From the NCBI RefSeq assembly GCF_028993555.1, contig NZ_CP118612.1:434001-498000 (forward strand): a stretch of 64,000 nt of DNA, in the 5' to 3' direction. The notes below the pieces were generated by a model. That model was not told where the DNA came from, did not search any database, and saw nothing but the letters and a program-made list of their open reading frames with translations. How positions within the stretch are numbered: the stretch's first letter is position 1; each line of letters opens with the position of its first letter. A program made the position numbers and the translations under genes. This DNA is from Ensifer adhaerens. GTDB taxonomy: Bacteria > Pseudomonadota > Alphaproteobacteria > Rhizobiales > Rhizobiaceae. Shown in pieces: positions 33,482-42,267 of this stretch.

Positions 33482-34864
33482 TCAACGTCTGCGTCCGCCG
33501 CCGCCGCGACCACCGCCGCCGCCACGGTGCATTTGCGGCCTGCCGCCACCGCGGCTCATCTGTGGCCGTCCCCCGCCGCGCTGGCCGCCGCCCATGCTCT
33601 GACCGCCGCGGCGTGACGAGTTGATTTCGCGCCGCCCGGGATTGACGTTGCCAAGGCCGGACGGTTTGTTCGGCCGGTTCTGCGCCTTGGCGGCCATCTT
33701 CTTCTTGCCGCCCTGACGGTTGGCCTGAGAGGGGTTTTTGCCCGCAGGACGATTGATGCTCGGCTTGCCGTCTCCGGCCCGCGCGTTCGCGAGCGCCTGC
33801 CCGCCCCCGGCCCCGCCCGGTCGGGCAGCCGGCCTCTGCTGGGCCTTCAGCCCATCAAGCGTGCTCTTGCGCACGTCCCTGATCTGACCGCCGCCGCCAC
33901 CGCCGGGCCGCGCGTTCGGCCGATCGCGGTTGATCTCGGCGGCGCGGTTGCGCAGGTTGTTGTTGCCGTTCGCCTTGATGTTGTTCTTGATGCTGTTTCG
34001 GTCGAAATGCTGAAGCTGGTCGCGGTCGAAGTTGATCTTGCTGCGATCGACATTCTTCCAGTCGACGTCGTTCCACTTCACCTTACCGTTGATGTTGTTG
34101 AAGCAGTTGTTGCAGTCGATGTCCATGTCGCCGCCGTTCCAGCGGCCACCCCAGACGCCCCAATCGTCCCAGTCGACGATCGCGGCGAAGGCAGCCCCGG
34201 TCACCGCGCCGGCGAAGAAGGCTGCTCCGGGATACCAATAGGCCGGATAGGGTTCGTCATAGTAGCCGATCGGCGCCGGCGCATAGTCAGGCTCGTACAG
34301 CATCTCCGGCGGATACTGCGGCACGTAGATCGTTTCAGGGTTGGCCGCCTGGATGATGACATTATCGCCTTCCTGGACCACCTTCACCTTGTCGTCGCTC
34401 TTGATGATGTTCTTGGCGACGGCCTCGTCACGCAATTGCTGTATCGCGATCAGCACATCCTTCTGCTGATTGGCGATCGCATCGCCGAAGGACTGAGTCC
34501 ATTCGAGGTCTTCGCTCATCATCTTGACGATCTGGGGATAGTTGAGAAGTGAGATGACGCTGCCGTCCCAATCGTCTTTCGGCTTCATGTCGGGTTTCTT
34601 CGCACGGGCCTCCAGGAACCGTTCCGCCTCGACGATCTGCAGAGGATAGAGCGCGGCAGCGGAAATAAGCGCCACCAGTTCGTCAGGATAGAGCGCGATG
34701 CGGGCGACCAGAACTTCGAGTTCGTCGTCGCTGAGCGGTTCCGGCGCTGTCTGCTGTTCAGCGGCCGGCGCACTCGCCGTCTGCTGGGCCATGACGGCCG
34801 TGATCGGTGTTGCAACCAGTATCGTCACTGCGCTGCCGAGCGCGATGATCATCTTGCGGACCAT
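33482..34864 (-). CDS. DUF3300 exported protein with RG-rich tail
   Basis: A 460-residue protein with a signal peptide (IIALGSAVTILVATPITAVMA). The DUF3300 domain spans about residues 40-250: DDELEVLVARIALYPDELVALI, SLLNYPQIVKMMSEDLEWTQ and IYVPQYPPEMLY are characteristic. From about 270 the chain is asparagine/aspartate-rich, then basic and disordered, ending in glycine-arginine repeats (GGGRPQM twice, GGGGRGGGGRRR). The tail could bind anionic polymer or nucleic acid. GGAGGT precedes the ATG. Function is unknown; the product is probably periplasmic or surface-associated together with DUF2950. Confidence 0.88.
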   Translation of the reverse strand: MVRKMIIALGSAVTILVATPITAVMAQQTASAPAAEQQTAPEPLSDDELEVLVARIALYPDELVALISAAALYPLQIVEAERFLEARAKKPDMKPKDDWDGSVISLLNYPQIVKMMSEDLEWTQSFGDAIANQQKDVLIAIQQLRDEAVAKNIIKSDDKVKVVQEGDNVIIQAANPETIYVPQYPPEMLYEPDYAPAPIGYYDEPYPAYWYPGAAFFAGAVTGAAFAAIVDWDDWGVWGGRWNGGDMDIDCNNCFNNINGKVKWNDVDWKNVDRSKINFDRDQLQHFDRNSIKNNIKANGNNNLRNRAAEINRDRPNARPGGGGGGQIRDVRKSTLDGLKAQQRPAARPGGAGGGQALANARAGDGKPSINRPAGKNPSQANRQGGKKKMAAKAQNRPNKPSGLGNVNPGRREINSSRRGGQSMGGGQRGGGRPQMSRGGGRPQMHRGGGGGRGGGGRRR

Positions 34865-34899
34865 AAATTACCTCCAGGCACGAAGGGGGCAGTGATGCC

Positions 34900-34913
34900 T
34901 TGACGAAAATCAA
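34900..34913. promoter_or_regulatory. FixK/FNR-type box in the aspT-DUF3300 gap
   Basis: TTGACGAAAATCAA differs from consensus only in TTGAC for TTGAT. It lies 36 bases before the DUF3300 ATG and 233 bases before the aspT ATG, in the only divergent promoter gap of this cluster, so it could act on either side; the spacing fits aspT better. Confidence 0.45.
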
Positions 34914-35146
34914 CTCACTGCCTTCGTAAGGTGGCAGAACGAGCGGGTGAGTACATCTGCAATATTCACTTCGGCTGGAATTATGGCCCAAGCGTCACGC
35001 GATGGAAGATACGTAACAGTTACATTGAGGTGATTTGCGTCAATGCTGTTGCTTCCGTGAGGATCGCTGGGCATCATCACGCTTACTATTCTTCCGAGAA
35101 GATACCTCGAGGTAGATGGCTTCGGCGAAGTATTGGGGAAGGCACC

Positions 35147-36838
35147 ATGGTTGACTGGTTCGTAAACACGCTTCGCACTTATCCTGAAATTGCAATATTT
35201 CTCTCATTGGCGCTTGGATATTACTTCGGATCGTTCACCTACAAAGGTCTCGGCCTCGGTGCGGTGACAGCGACGCTGATTGCTGCCGTCATCATCGGCC
35301 AGCTCGGGATCACCATTTCACCACCGCTCAAGGCCACGTTCTTTCTGATGTTCCTGTTTGCGATCGGCTACGGCGTCGGGCCGCAGTTCGTTCGGGGCAT
35401 TGCGAAGGATGGCCTTCCGCAGGCGTTGTTCGCTGCGGTCGTGTGCGTCTTTTGCCTCGGAGCGCCCTACATCGCTGCCAAGATAGCCGGTTACGACGTG
35501 GGATCCGCGCTGGGGCTTTATGCAGGTTCGCAGACCATCTCCGCGTCAATGGGCCTGGGAACGGATGCCATCAATCGACTTGGACTGGCGCCGGAAGAAA
35601 CCAAACGTCTTCTGGACGCCATGCCCGTCGCCTATGCCGTCACCTATATTTTCGGCACGATCGGATCGGCGATCGTGCTGGCGTTGATCGGCCCTGCGCT
35701 CATGCGTATCGACCTGGAGGCGGAATGCAAACGCTACGAGGCGGAGCAAGGTGGCAAGAAGGAAGCGGGGGGCGCTGGAACCGCCTGGCACCACTACGAG
35801 CTGCGCGCCTATCGCGTCCGCGAGGGCGGGCCAGTCGTCGGCAAGACCGCACGCGAAGCCGAATCGATGATCCCTGAGCAGCGGATTTTCATCGAGCGTA
35901 TTCGTCGCGGGGGAAAGATCGAGGATGCCACGGCAGACACGGTGATCCAGGCAGGCGACGTCGTTGCTGTGGCCGGTCGGCGCGAAGTGCTGGTAAGCGT
36001 GATCGGTCAAGCGGCAGAGGAAGTCGACGACCGCGAGTTGCTGGCCGTGCCGGTCGAAGGCGTCGATGTGCTTGTCACGACCAAGGAGGCGAACGGCAAG
36101 ACGCTGGCGGAGCTGGCACAATGGCCGACGTCCCGTGGTGTATTCCTGCGTCGGATCGCCCGTGGCGCTACGGCGACGGAAATTCCGATCCTTCCGAACA
36201 CGCAGATCCATCGCGGCGATATCCTGACAATCGTCGGGCGAACGCAGGACACGGCGGCTGCCGCCAAAGCACTGGGTGTGGCCGACCGCCCGAGCGACGT
36301 TGCCGACGTTGCCTTCATCGGTGCTGCAATTGCCATCGGCGGCTTGATCGGTGCGCTCGTCTACAAGGTTGGAGATGTGCCGTTTACGTTGTCCACCTCA
36401 GGGGGAGCGTTGATCTCCGGACTCTTCTTCGGCTGGCTGCGCTCCGTTCGGCCGAAATTCGGGCGCATACCGACCTCGACGGTCTGGTTCATGAACTCGG
36501 TCGGCCTCAACGTCTTCATCGCCGTGGTCGGCATATCATCGGGCCCGGGTTTTGTTGCCGGCCTGCAGCAGCTTGGTTTCAGCCTGTTCCTTTGGGGGAT
36601 ATTCGCAACGACGGTGCCATTGGTGCTGGCAATGTATGTCGGGAAATATGTGTTCCGGTTCCATCCCGCCATTCTCCTGGGGTGCTGCTCCGGCGCACGT
36701 ACGACGACTGCCTCGTTGGGCATGATCAACGATCGGGCCAAGAGCCAGATCCCTGGGCTCGGCTACACCGTGACTTATGCCGTCGGCAACACCCTGCTGA
36801 CGATCTGGGGCATGGTGCTTGTGATGATGATGACCTAG
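35147..36838 (+). CDS. aspT: Aspartate:alanine exchanger AspT
   Basis: A 563-residue antiporter of the AAEX family. Two hydrophobic halves of about five helices each flank a large cytoplasmic region (about residues 200-380) with two TrkA-C-type domains, a layout typical of AspT. Family motifs include [34 protein letters not shown] and the matching [14 protein letters not shown] in the second half. The ATG at 35147 follows GGGGAAGG; a longer frame to 34931 is not family-like. It swaps external aspartate for internal alanine, which with AsdA makes an electrogenic decarboxylation cycle. It is divergent from the DUF3300-DUF2950-asdA unit. Confidence 0.93.
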   Translation: MVDWFVNTLRTYPEIAIFLSLALGYYFGSFTYKGLGLGAVTATLIAAVIIGQLGITISPPLKATFFLMFLFAIGYGVGPQFVRGIAKDGLPQALFAAVVCVFCLGAPYIAAKIAGYDVGSALGLYAGSQTISASMGLGTDAINRLGLAPEETKRLLDAMPVAYAVTYIFGTIGSAIVLALIGPALMRIDLEAECKRYEAEQGGKKEAGGAGTAWHHYELRAYRVREGGPVVGKTAREAESMIPEQRIFIERIRRGGKIEDATADTVIQAGDVVAVAGRREVLVSVIGQAAEEVDDRELLAVPVEGVDVLVTTKEANGKTLAELAQWPTSRGVFLRRIARGATATEIPILPNTQIHRGDILTIVGRTQDTAAAAKALGVADRPSDVADVAFIGAAIAIGGLIGALVYKVGDVPFTLSTSGGALISGLFFGWLRSVRPKFGRIPTSTVWFMNSVGLNVFIAVVGISSGPGFVAGLQQLGFSLFLWGIFATTVPLVLAMYVGKYVFRFHPAILLGCCSGARTTTASLGMINDRAKSQIPGLGYTVTYAVGNTLLTIWGMVLVMMMT

Positions 36839-37035
36839 AGCTTCTCCAGGAAGAACGCTTGGCGTCTTTCCTAAATAATGCCTGTAAAAACAGATAGTTA
36901 GTCTCTGAAATACCATTTCAATCGGAAACGCCGCGGCGGCCGGTTTCGCGGCGTCGTGGATCATTCCACGGATGCAATGCCGAGCGCGGTTTTCGCAATC
37001 TGAATTGTCGCTGCCTCAGAGCCGGAACCGCGGAC

Positions 37036-37067
37036 TGGTGGCAGCGGCAGGACTCGAACCTGCAACC
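37036..37067 (-). other. tRNA 3'-end fragment (candidate att site)
   Basis: The minus strand reads a T-arm, GCAGG-TTCGAGT-CCTGC, then an acceptor strand CGCTGCC, discriminator A and CCA. No anticodon arm or 5' half is recognisable next to it. Such fragments are left when an integrative element recombines into the 3' end of a tRNA gene. The tRNA identity cannot be given. Confidence 0.6.
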
Positions 37068-37130
37068 AATCCCCCACTAGAAAGCTTCAGAGGACAGCAA
37101 ACCGATTAAAGTGCCTTGCTAAACCTTGAC

Positions 37131-37165
37131 GAACCAGAGTGGTTCACTAATAATCAAAGTGAACC
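37131..37165. promoter_or_regulatory. Toxin-antitoxin operator
   Basis: Half-sites GAACC (37131-37135), GGTTCAC (37141-37147) and GTGAACC (37159-37165) form overlapping inverted repeats with 5- and 11-base spacers, 18 bases before the antitoxin ATG. Ribbon-helix-helix antitoxins bind such repeats to repress their own operon. Confidence 0.6.
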
Positions 37166-37182
37166 AAAGGAAGTTAGATCCC

Positions 37183-37431
37183 ATGACTACGGCGTTTACC
37201 GTGCGTGTAAAAGACGAAACCGCGAGCAAGCTGGATCAGCTCGCTGAGAAGCTGGATCGGTCCCGCTCTTATATGGCTGCCGAAGCCATCGAAGCTTTTG
37301 TTGAGCAGCAGGAATGGCAGCTTGCCGAGATTGAAGCCGGGTTGGCCGAGGCCGACCGGGGTGAGTTCGCCAGCGATGAAGATGTGGCGAAAGTCGTCGG
37401 GAAGTACGTCAGGTCTGCACGTCAATCATGA
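37183..37431 (+). CDS. Ribbon-helix-helix antitoxin (ParD/CopG type)
   Basis: An 82-residue antitoxin. The N-terminal ribbon-helix-helix is FTVRVKDETASKLDQLAEKLDRSRSYMAAEAIEAFVEQ, which binds DNA as a dimer. The C-terminal acidic tail (IEAGLAEADRGEFASDEDV) would wrap the toxin. The ATG at 37183 (MTTAFTV) follows AGGAAG; the frame upstream is open but not family-like. The stop overlaps the toxin start (ATGA). The operator at 37131-37165 lies directly upstream. Confidence 0.88.
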   Translation: MTTAFTVRVKDETASKLDQLAEKLDRSRSYMAAEAIEAFVEQQEWQLAEIEAGLAEADRGEFASDEDVAKVVGKYVRSARQS

Positions 37432-37718
37432 GTGCGAAGCGTATTCGCTGGACGCTTCGGGCGTTGCGGCGACTTGATGAGATCGGCGCGCATATCGAGA
37501 AAGACAATCCGGATGCGGCGGCCCGCGTCGTGGCGCGGATTGTCACTGCCGTGGATGCGTTAGCCGAGTACCCTGCCAGTGGGCGGCCTGGTCGTATCAA
37601 GAGCACGCGCGAGCTCGTGCTAGCCGACATTCCCTACATCATTCCCTACCGCGTAAGTCGGGATGTCGAGATCCTCACTGTCATGCACGCCCACCAGCAA
37701 TGGCCGCAGGTTCTCTAG
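37428..37718 (+). CDS. RelE/ParE-family toxin
   Basis: A 96-residue toxin of the RelE/ParE superfamily: KRIRWTLRALRRLDEIGAHI at the start, then NPDAAARVVARIVTAVDALAEYPASGRPGRI and the core RELVLADIPYIIPYRVSRDVEILTVMHAHQQWP. ParE members poison gyrase, RelE members cut mRNA on the ribosome; this one resembles the ParE side (YRV...ILTVMHA). It is translationally coupled to the ribbon-helix-helix antitoxin. It appears intact. The module sits 120 bases from a tRNA fragment, consistent with an island-stabilising role. Confidence 0.88.
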   Translation: MSAKRIRWTLRALRRLDEIGAHIEKDNPDAAARVVARIVTAVDALAEYPASGRPGRIKSTRELVLADIPYIIPYRVSRDVEILTVMHAHQQWPQVL

Positions 37719-38324
37719 TCACGACCAAACAAAATCCGTCTTTTGTATTGGTGGACTGGTTGCGCCTCAACTAAACGCATGGTGTATTAACTTTCATCAA
37801 CCTCCCTAAGGGCACGAGCACGCGGCAACGCGATATTGTTGCCAAGCTGTCGTCGCGCGGCCAGGTCCCGCCCGCACCTCGGTCGCCATTTCCCATGACT
37901 GCCAGACAGATCAGACGCGAAGTGCAAGTTTTCGACGGCAACCTGCAAGCTTCAGAGCGGTCAGCCCAATCTTGGTTTCAGTCGCGAAAGGGGCACATGA
38001 CGATCATTGTGCCGTTTGTTCCGGTTCTGTGCGTCTGGGATCGCATAATGTATCGCCCGGAACCGCGTGGGCCGAAGACCCTTAACCACCATTTCCGCTA
38101 CGCTCGAACATAGAGCCTGCCACTCGCGCCTCTAGCGTTATTGTACTTGGTTGTCGCCAAAATATTTCAATGTACAAAATTTGAAGTAAAGTACGTATAA
38201 TTATGAATTTAGATTAATATTTGTCGAGTCAAAATACATTTGCTATGAAATGAATATATTACACTCTGTTGTGCTGCGGTACGTGGAGACTGTTTCTAAA
38301 CTTGATCTGGTGGGGGATGACGAG
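37719..38324. other. Intergenic region with second 17-bp repeat
   Basis: About 600 bases with no supported gene. The last 150 are strongly AT-rich (38160-38260) and probably hold the promoter of the RTX gene. The second copy of the 17-bp repeat lies at 38039-38055. Confidence 0.45.
38039..38055 (+). repeat. 17-bp direct repeat, copy 2 (dif-half-like)
   Basis: Identical to 28824-28840 (GATCGCATAATGTATCG) and in the same orientation; the flanks differ. The two copies bracket 9.2 kb containing the asdA/aspT cluster and the toxin-antitoxin pair. Confidence 0.6.
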
Positions 38325-40157
38325 ATGGCCAAGACCGTGGGAAATCCCGGGGACGATATTTTGTATGGAACCAAGGAGGCCGATCGAATTTGGGGTCTTT
38401 CTGGCGATGACGACATCGATGCCGGCGGAGGCGACGACCTTGTCGATGCTGGCACCGGCAACGATCGGCTGACGAGCTCAAGCGGCTATGACCGCCTCGA
38501 CGGTGGCGCGGGCGACGACCGGATCTCCCTCATTAGCATCGGCGGCGCGGTGACTGGCGGCGACGGCATCGACACGCTGGTCGTCGATCTTTCTATGATG
38601 TCCGATCAAGTCATGTTCGGCGGAGCCAATGGCCACGGTATCATCGGCTATCAGACGCCGCGCGAGCAGCATCTCTTCTTCCACGATATCGAGCGGATAG
38701 AGCTGACCACTGGGAGCGGAGACGATCTGGTTCAGGGAAGCGCGTTCGACGACAAGATTTCCACCGGGGCAGGGGCCGACTTTATTGGATGGTCGTGGCC
38801 CGATCCCCACAGTGAGGCGAGTTCCGCCGGTGACGATGTTGTCGATGCGGGTTCTGGTGACGACACGATCATCGACGCGCATGGCGTCAACCATCTGTTT
38901 GGGGGCGACGGCAACGACAACATCACTACGACGCTCTCCTCCATCGAGATCGACGGCGGAGCCGGCCAAGACGCGCTGTGGCTCGATGAAGGCGGACGGT
39001 CCGACGACCTAACCATCGATTTCGTCGCCGGCAACGCGTCGACGGGCACGATTGTGCGCGGCATCGAGCAAGCCAACATCGTGACCGGCAGCGGCAACGA
39101 CACCGTGATCGCGACCAACATCACGTCAGTGACAGTGGAAACGGGCGACGGTGACGACCACATCGAAGGTGGAACCAGCGACGACGACATCAAAGCCGGC
39201 GCTGGCGCAGATTACCTAACGGGCGGCGGCGGCAATGATTGGATGTGGGGCTTAGACGACAATGACTTCGTGTTCGGCGGTGATGGCGACGATACCATTG
39301 GCGGCGACAATGGCGACGACCGCCTAGACGGCGGAGCCGGCAACGACCTAATCAAGGCTGGTGAAGGCAGCGATATGGCGTTCGGTGGCGACGGTCGCGA
39401 CGTGATAAGCAGTTCCGGCTTTTCGGATGGCGGCAAGGACGTCCTGGACGGTGGCAATGGAGACGACGTGATCTTCGACGCCTTCCCTTACCAAGCTGGA
39501 TTGGGCGACGGGTCGACCTTGCTGGGCGGCGGTGGCAACGACGAGATTCACGCCTATTTCAGCGGCACCGTTGATGGTGGCGCCGGACAAGACCGGCTCG
39601 ATCTATCCCTCTACACTCAAGGGGAAGTGATCGATTTTGACGGCACACGCGGGGTGACGCAGACCGGACTGACCTTCATCAATGTGGAGGACTTCTCCGT
39701 GACCGCCGGCTACCAAGACGATGTGCTGCGGGGCGGTGACGGCAATGATGTTCTGGAGGGGCTCAGCGGCAACGACTTTCTCGAGGGCCGGGCCGGCAAC
39801 GATACGCTGCGGGGAGGCTCGGGGAGCAATCAGCTTTTTGGCGGCGAGGGCGACGATATCCTTTCAGGTGGCGATACGACCGACGTCTTGAGCGGCGGAG
39901 CTGGGGCGGACACATTCGTCTGGGTTGGCCAAGCAGGTAACACGCAAGGGGTCGATCGCATCGTCGACTTCGACGCGGAGGGCGGCGACGTCATCGAATT
40001 CACCGCCCACTCCTACGGCATGTGGGACTACGACGCTTTCCTCGACGCCTCGAACGATACTGCGGAGGGCATTTACGTCGAATTCCGCGAAGGAACCGGC
40101 ATTCTCATCGAAGGCGTCACGCTCGCTGATCTCTCCGCGAGCGACATCATCTTCTGA
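38325..40157 (+). CDS. RTX-repeat calcium-binding protein
   Basis: A 610-residue acidic protein built of glycine/aspartate nonapeptide repeats (GGxGxDxUx), for example GGDGDDTIGGDNGDDRLDGG and GGDGNDVLEGLSGNDFLEG, folding as calcium-bound beta-rolls. Blocks occur near residues 5-60, 140-200, 275-380 and 480-545, separated by non-repeat segments. The C-terminus (DRIVDFDAEGGDVIEF...LADLSASDIIF) is the typical RTX end used for type I secretion. ATG 38325 (MAKTVGNPGDD) has GGGGG nearby; ATG 38250 is an alternative. No enzymatic domain is seen and no secretion genes are adjacent. A surface or secreted role is likely. Confidence 0.88.
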   Translation: MAKTVGNPGDDILYGTKEADRIWGLSGDDDIDAGGGDDLVDAGTGNDRLTSSSGYDRLDGGAGDDRISLISIGGAVTGGDGIDTLVVDLSMMSDQVMFGGANGHGIIGYQTPREQHLFFHDIERIELTTGSGDDLVQGSAFDDKISTGAGADFIGWSWPDPHSEASSAGDDVVDAGSGDDTIIDAHGVNHLFGGDGNDNITTTLSSIEIDGGAGQDALWLDEGGRSDDLTIDFVAGNASTGTIVRGIEQANIVTGSGNDTVIATNITSVTVETGDGDDHIEGGTSDDDIKAGAGADYLTGGGGNDWMWGLDDNDFVFGGDGDDTIGGDNGDDRLDGGAGNDLIKAGEGSDMAFGGDGRDVISSSGFSDGGKDVLDGGNGDDVIFDAFPYQAGLGDGSTLLGGGGNDEIHAYFSGTVDGGAGQDRLDLSLYTQGEVIDFDGTRGVTQTGLTFINVEDFSVTAGYQDDVLRGGDGNDVLEGLSGNDFLEGRAGNDTLRGGSGSNQLFGGEGDDILSGGDTTDVLSGGAGADTFVWVGQAGNTQGVDRIVDFDAEGGDVIEFTAHSYGMWDYDAFLDASNDTAEGIYVEFREGTGILIEGVTLADLSASDIIF

Positions 40158-40280
40158 CTAAGCCCGCAGATACTGAGTACGACTGGCAGGAGGAGGTCCG
40201 GTGAGCCGGGGCGGGGTCGGTCGGCTTGGTGGATTCGACGCGGTCGCCCGTATCGCTGCCTCGGCATCGACACAGGAGAC

Positions 40281-40854
40281 GTGGACATTCGCTTCCTTTT
40301 CAGCTTCGTCGCCACGCCGATTGTGCTTCCGAGCCTAAGCCATGCAGCCGGCGCTCCGGTGGAGTTGCCGCTTACGGCTAGTTGCGGTGATGATCACGAG
40401 CTGACGCCGGCACAGACCGAAGGCCCGTATTTTACGCCGGAGAGCCCTGAAAAACAGGACTTCGCAAGCGATGCACCGGGTGGTGAAAGGCTGACGCTTG
40501 CCGGTTACGTACTCACCAAGAATTGCCAGCCGATAGCGAAAGCGTTGATCGAGCTATGGCACGCTGATGAGAGCGGCACCTACGACAACAGCGGATACAA
40601 ACTCCTTGGATCAATTCATAGATGCAGATGGCAAATGGTGGTTCGAGACGATCGTGCCAGGGCTCTATCCTGGTCGCACCCGGCATTACCACGTGAAAGT
40701 CCAGCGGCCCGGTGGGACCGTGCTGACGACGCAACTCTATTTTGCCAATGAGCCGGGCAATGAACGTGGCCGCATATTCAACGCAGCCTTGGTACTCGAT
40801 ATCAGGGCGACGAGCGACGGAAAATTCGGCCGCTACGACTTCATTGTGGCGTAG
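40281..40854 (+). pseudogene. Intradiol ring-cleavage dioxygenase, frameshifted
   Basis: The first part, from a GTG at 40281 with GGAG just upstream, has a signal-like N-terminus and reads TPAQTEGPYFTPESPEKQDF then GYVLTKNCQPIAKALIELWH and GTYDNSGYKL, as in intradiol dioxygenases. Near 40600-40618 the frame changes, and the second part continues in another frame with FIDADGKWWFETIVPGLYPG and RTRHYHVKVQRPGG, which contains the tyrosine and histidine iron ligands. The two halves fit one protein with about two bases missing. Either a disabling frameshift or an assembly error explains it; the surrounding decay favours a pseudogene. Confidence 0.8.
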
Positions 40855-41792
40855 CTGGCGCAAGTGTTCACCTCGTTACTCGCTGCCGAGCAGCCATGTG
40901 GTTGGATGCGGCCGCCACAGGTCCCACACCTATCGCCAGCCGAAATTTCCAAGATCGACGCGACGGGGACCTGAACTCATTCCGAAGACTAGAGACTTGC
41001 CGGGTAGCAGCGCTGGGCACGGCTAGAGACTTAGGCAACACCAAATCACCACTGTCATTTGCCGTGCGATCAATCGGAGAGGCACGACGAGAGAGGCTCG
41101 CCTCCGCCCCGGATCTTGAGTGGGCTGCTTAGGGCTTGCGTCCCCGCGGCAGGTTGGGGGGGCGGTCCGTAGGTATGTCGCTCGTACATCGCCAAAAGCA
41201 TCATCCTCCCGTGAGGCAACAGCGCCGGAGCTCTGAGCGGGTTAGAAGAGCCGGCCTTTGCGCTGATGCCGCCCAAGGAAAGGCCAAACTCCCCTGGGTT
41301 TGGCAGAAAAATTAGCGCGGCGGAGTGTCCGCAATGAACCTCAGACTTTTGCGCGGGAGCTGTGGGACTGAAGTCCCATGGCGGAAAATTTTCTGCCGCC
41401 CTAGGTTCTATTTTGATTTCGGTCACGGACACGCGATCGAGTTCTCTCGGGGCTCCGCTTACCTGAACTCCGCAGTGGTGCCCTTACTGCCGACGTCTGT
41501 CAGCCAATAAAACCGTACCGTCCGGGGGGCGGGTCATGGGACCTCTCCGGCACAACTCCTAAGGCAATACATGAGACGGAGCTTCCTGCCAGAGTTCCGA
41601 ATGTTTGACCTATGCGTGATCGAGGGAGACGCGACGCAGATGATGATCGATGGCCGCCTTTTGTGTATCGGCGACGTTCAACTGGGGAACGCTCTCCGGT
41701 ATCCGTTAGCAACGTGTCCACCCAACTTGGCCTTTGGATCGACGTGCAAGGCAGGTTTATTTCTCCGCAACGGGTGGCTCTGAGATTCCGCT
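40855..41792. other. Long intergenic region with hairpins
   Basis: About 940 bases with no recognised gene. Three inverted repeats lie close together: CCAAAC/GTTTGG (41284-41303), TGGGACT-GA-AGTCCCA (41363-41378) and GGCGG/CCGCC around 41380-41400. They could belong to an unannotated small RNA or to gene debris. Confidence 0.4.
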
Positions 41793-42080
41793 ATGTCTCT
41801 CTCCATCGCCGACCTGATCAGAGCCGCCAACGAGATTGAGAAGCTGTCACCCCAGCAGATAGGCCGACTTCTTGAGCAATCTGTCGACACGATCCGCGAC
41901 ATGCGCGAGCAGATCGGGGGCGTAGGCGGCGGGCGGGCGAGGGACGTTACAATCGACTTGCAAGCGGCATCTTCGCGAGCGCCCGATCTCTCACCGGAGG
42001 ACGCCAGAGATAGCCTTCTCGATGCCGCGTACTTCATTCGGGTGCTCCGCATGATGCAAAGTTGTCAAGAACCAGGTTGA
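41793..42080 (+). CDS. Small hypothetical protein
   Basis: A 95-residue protein with two likely helical parts: SIADLIRAANEIEKLSPQQIGRLLEQSVDTIRDMREQI, and SPEDARDSLLDAAYFIRVLRMMQ, separated by a glycine-rich linker. No family is recognised and the ribosome binding site is weak. Helical heptad spacing in the first part suggests oligomerisation. It is upstream of the phasin gene by 187 bases but probably separate. Its reality as a gene is moderately supported by length and by protein-like composition. Confidence 0.45.
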   Translation: MSLSIADLIRAANEIEKLSPQQIGRLLEQSVDTIRDMREQIGGVGGGRARDVTIDLQAASSRAPDLSPEDARDSLLDAAYFIRVLRMMQSCQEPG

Positions 42081-42198
42081 CCTAGCGGCCTGAGTCTCGA
42101 TCCGGAAGTTACGCGTCCCGCGACCCTAACGTTCGGGCCGGGGTGTCGGCCGTTTGTTCGCCAAGTAGTGCTGCCGTTTGTTGCACTGCACACGTGTG

Positions 42199-42227
42199 TT
42201 GACTTTTGTTGTGCGAAGCAACATAAG
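42199..42227 (+). promoter_or_regulatory. Candidate sigma70 promoter of the phasin gene
   Basis: TTGACT (42199-42204), a 17-base spacer, then CATAAG (42222-42227) lies about 40 bases before the phasin ATG. Repeated TGC-rich words around 42180-42222 might bind the PHB regulator PhaR; this is speculative. Confidence 0.4.
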
Positions 42228-42267
42228 TGGATGCTTGCAGATCAGGCCGTCACTAAGGAGACACCGG

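Larger units (their letters stand above)
36839..37182. other. Intergenic region with hairpins and a tRNA fragment
   Basis: No gene is seen. Downstream of aspT are two inverted repeats, CGCCGCG/CGCGGCG (36929-36953) and CGTGGA-TCAT-TCCACG (36955-36970), which may terminate aspT transcription. A tRNA 3' end (37036-37067) and the toxin-antitoxin operator follow. Confidence 0.5.

Noticed and set aside
36929..36970. A classical intrinsic terminator after aspT
   Set aside because: The two hairpins lack a following T-tract, so they are mentioned as hairpins only.
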